Translations under genes and position numbers: made by a program
The notes under the pieces: model-generated
Databases searched by the model: none
The model's input: only the letters and a program-made list of their open reading frames with translations
Told to the model about the DNA's origin: nothing
In this document: in pieces, positions 61,620 through 64,000 of the stretch
Layout: each line of letters begins with the position of its first letter
How positions within the stretch are numbered: position 1 is the stretch's first letter
From: Camarhynchus parvulus
Taxonomy: Eukaryota; Chordata; Aves; Passeriformes; Thraupidae
Direction: 5' to 3'
Length of the DNA: 64,000 nucleotides
Assembly (NCBI RefSeq): GCF_901933205.1
Contig: NC_044572.1
Span: 22,964,501 to 23,028,500, forward strand

Positions 61620-61970
61620 CTTTTCATCTCTTGCTCTTTGTTTCACAGCACCGGTGCAATCTCCAATTAGAGCCCACCCTTTGTTAGCAGCAGCCTCATC
61701 CCGCTCTGGGTTTTTCCTGTGAGAAGCGTGTCAGAATTTGGGGGGACTAAATATCCTCCTTTGTTGGAGAGCTTGTCAAGCACCGCGCTCTGCCCGCTTT
61801 CCCACCAGGAAGGTCAGGCCGCTGGGGGGCCGCTCTATTTTCTGAAATGATCCCTACTGTCTGTCCATGCTGTCTGACAGATTGAAACAGTTGTCTGTGT
61901 CACTGCTTTCAATGCTTTTTAAATGCCTCACTTTCCTTGAAAGATGTAAAATATGTCAGCAGTGGGGGGA
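61620..61970. promoter_or_regulatory. Candidate regulatory element with CTTTGTT cluster
   Basis: Three CTTTGTT words (SOX-like, also near TCF/LEF) occur on the + strand at 61636-61642, 61679-61685 and 61759-61765. A GC-rich patch follows (about 61780-61835), then TGTCTGACAG (MEIS/TGIF-like TGACAG) and CAGTTG at about 61870-61895. The sequence has no repeats. Function is inferred from motif clustering only. Confidence 0.3.
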
Positions 61971-64000
61971 AAAAATATAAAAGGAACTATACTTTTTCCT
62001 GCTTAAAGAAGCATTGCGTTTTCTTTTCTAAAGTAAACTTAATTTTGTTTAAAATATAAGATGACTTAGGGAAAAAAAAAAAAACTAAACACCAGCTAAT
62101 CTGGAAAACTGGGTAAGTCACAACTTATATATTCTATTTCTGAAACTTCATTTTAAAACGAGGGCAATAAAATTATTAAACACACATTCATTCAGTAGCT
62201 GAAGTAAAATAGTAAATTTTCTTTGTTCACTTATAATTCAGTTTAATATATTTTGATCTGAGGTATGTATAAAGCCTGAAGAAATTGGTACTATGCTGAG
62301 CCTTCAATACTCTCCAGATAATTGAACTAATTAAATCTTTACCAACATTAACACAACTCCAGCATTCCTTGGACAGTGGTTAATTATTGCATGAACATGG
62401 CAAGCTTAAACTAAACAGATGAAAATAGAATCCTGTGGAATGGGTATTGAGTTTATTCTTTATTCATCTTTTGATAAGGTTTAATTAAAACTGCCTCTCT
62501 CCATTGTGGTGAGAATGAATGTGCTTGTTTTCTTAGTGAAAGCCAAATTATTCACTTCAGCCATGGTTCAATAATCAAAGGGTTTGCAAAGTTTTGGGTT
62601 ATATTGTAGCTGTGGAGATATAATTGCTGCAATTCTCTATGAAGGCTTTATCTTTTTATTACATTGTCTTTTATTTTTTACTTTATTTAGTAAATTAGAG
62701 CATCCATTTTCTGATTCACTATTTTAATGTGCTTTAAGCAGGACATTTTTGTTAACAGGGAGTGAGCTGATGAAAGTAAAATTTAAAATAAAATATTGTT
62801 TTTAATAATTGGAAGGCAAAAAATAGTTTCCAAAGAAATCTATATTCCAGTCTTTTAGAGTAATACACAAAGTAAAATTTAAGCACATAGATGTCTTTAT
62901 GAAGTGCTGAATTTTAATAAAGGACTGGTCATTTATTTTTATGACAGTAACAGGAGGGAGGACATGGTAACTCCTCATGCTTATACAGTGGCTAATTGAT
63001 CACTGAGCAAAAATTGTTGAAAGAAACAGTGATGGCTCATAATGTTAGAATACACAAGACTGTACAGTGACTTGAGCTGTTTACCTTGTGTATGACCTGC
63101 ATTCTTCAGCACCAGTGATACAATGGAAAAACAAACCCTTGAGAGACGTGAAATTTTGAGCGAGAGCACTGGGGTGCAACTGAAGGAGAATGAGAAGCAT
63201 TTGTGAGTACGTATGTATGCATGCAGCCTGGCATCCCTTGTGTTGCCATGGACTTGCCTTTCCACTTGGAAAGCTGTAGATCTGAGCTTCAACTCTCATG
63301 TTGCAAATTCATGTGAATTCTTTGAGAAATAACACAGCAGGTAGGGAATGGATCAGTGTTCCTTTAAAAGGAAGTGTGCCACTCTCTTTTCATACAGTTC
63401 TGCAGGTGACTTTGATGGACCACCAAAAGGGTCATAGGACAAGTTGCACAGTTTTATTTGTATTCTGGTATCTCATTCTGATGTGGTTTGGAATGAAATC
63501 CTGGCAGAACCTTGGTTTCCTGACAGACTTTTCCATTCCCATTTATAAAATATTAATTTCACTTTCTGTGATTTATCAAGCAACTATACCATTGTTCTGT
63601 CTTGGGCTCATGTTGTCATTAGGGGATTCCAGGCTGGCACAGTGGTTTTGATTTAAGGGAGGAAAATCTGTTTCCTTTTTATTTTGTTATTCCAAGAGTT
63701 GTTTCTTTTAGAGTGAATTTCATTGGGTAATAAAAAATTTAAGACTGTGAGTGCACCAAAGGCAAAAATAAGCTGAGGAAGGAGTCTCTTGAACCATGGA
63801 GTTGCACTTAACTGGCAGTTCTTTCTCCTTTTTGGGTGGTAGTGTACTGGGTGCACATCATGTGAATCCAGAGCTATTTGGAGTCACTGGACAAAGGGCA
63901 GTCTGCTGGGAAGCTGCAGTCAGAAATGTGTTGCTCATATTCTTTGTCATGGAGGAATAGAATGTGAGTCCAAGCTGATGCTATTAAGATTCTGTAGGTG

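Larger units (their letters stand above)
48661..64000. other. Gene-free DNA, probably the CDK14-FZD1 intergenic region
   Basis: No ORF in this stretch resembles a known protein; in particular no Frizzled-like long ORF is present. It holds low-complexity tracts (52879-52952, 58589-58672, 59983-60083), an old interspersed repeat (54130-54185), two strong inverted repeats (56088-56124, 58180-58197), and several repeat-free stretches that look like candidate regulatory elements (52480-52660, 58710-59060, 61620-61970). The FZD1 neighbour is inferred from gene order in other amniotes, not seen here. Confidence 0.6.

Noticed and set aside
48661..64000. FZD1 coding sequence, expected downstream of CDK14
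   Set aside because: No long ORF or Frizzled-like cysteine-rich or seven-membrane segment is present; the gene must lie beyond the window.
1..64000. tRNA, rRNA, snoRNA or miRNA genes and CRISPR arrays
   Set aside because: No cloverleaf with A and B boxes, no rRNA match and no spaced direct repeats were seen; snoRNA or miRNA hairpins cannot be excluded by eye.

Overview
This is nuclear DNA from a vertebrate, almost certainly a bird. It is AT-rich, with long introns, vertebrate GT-AG splice sites and many simple repeats. Several CR1 LINE remnants are present, including 3' tails with the avian ATTCTRTGATTCT-type end and one decayed CR1 reverse-transcriptase fragment. A solo retroviral LTR (class not determined) lies in one intron. 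A songbird is possible from the LTR style, but the sequence alone does not settle this. No prokaryotic features (operons, CRISPR, ribosome binding sites) are present.

The only protein-coding gene I can support is the 3' end of CDK14 (PFTK1/PFTAIRE-1, a cyclin-Y-dependent kinase), on the + strand. Its last four coding exons lie at 6840-6903, 18661-18709, 39958-40097 and 44136-44251. Every junction keeps the reading frame, with split codons for Glu, Lys and Met. Together they encode the last 122 residues: the end of the kinase C-lobe and the C-terminal tail, ending at TGA 44249-44251. The start of the gene lies upstream of the window.

Layout: 1-6839 is the 3' part of an upstream intron. 6904-18660 (about 11.8 kb) holds microsatellites, a CR1 tail and the antisense solo LTR. 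18710-39957 (about 21.2 kb) holds an isolated CpG-rich block at about 23.8-24.2 kb, the fossil CR1 reverse transcriptase at about 24.9-25.1 kb, a CpG-rich protein-like ORF on the minus strand at about 34.7-35.0 kb and an ancient CR1 tail. 40098-44135 is the last intron. 44252 onward is 3' UTR of unknown length, then gene-free DNA. In other amniotes FZD1 follows CDK14, so the last ~15-19 kb is probably the CDK14-FZD1 intergenic region. It contains several stretches that look like candidate regulatory elements, plus two strong inverted repeats. No FZD1 coding sequence is seen.

The most interesting signals not explained by the gene model are the intronic CpG-rich block with a CTCF-like motif, the 14-bp perfect inverted repeat with paired GGGTCA half-sites at 56088-56124, the antisense LTR promoter inside CDK14, the minus-strand ORF at 34.7-35.0 kb, and a CTTTGTT cluster near 61.7 kb. 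I did not find a convincing new biological system; these are leads.
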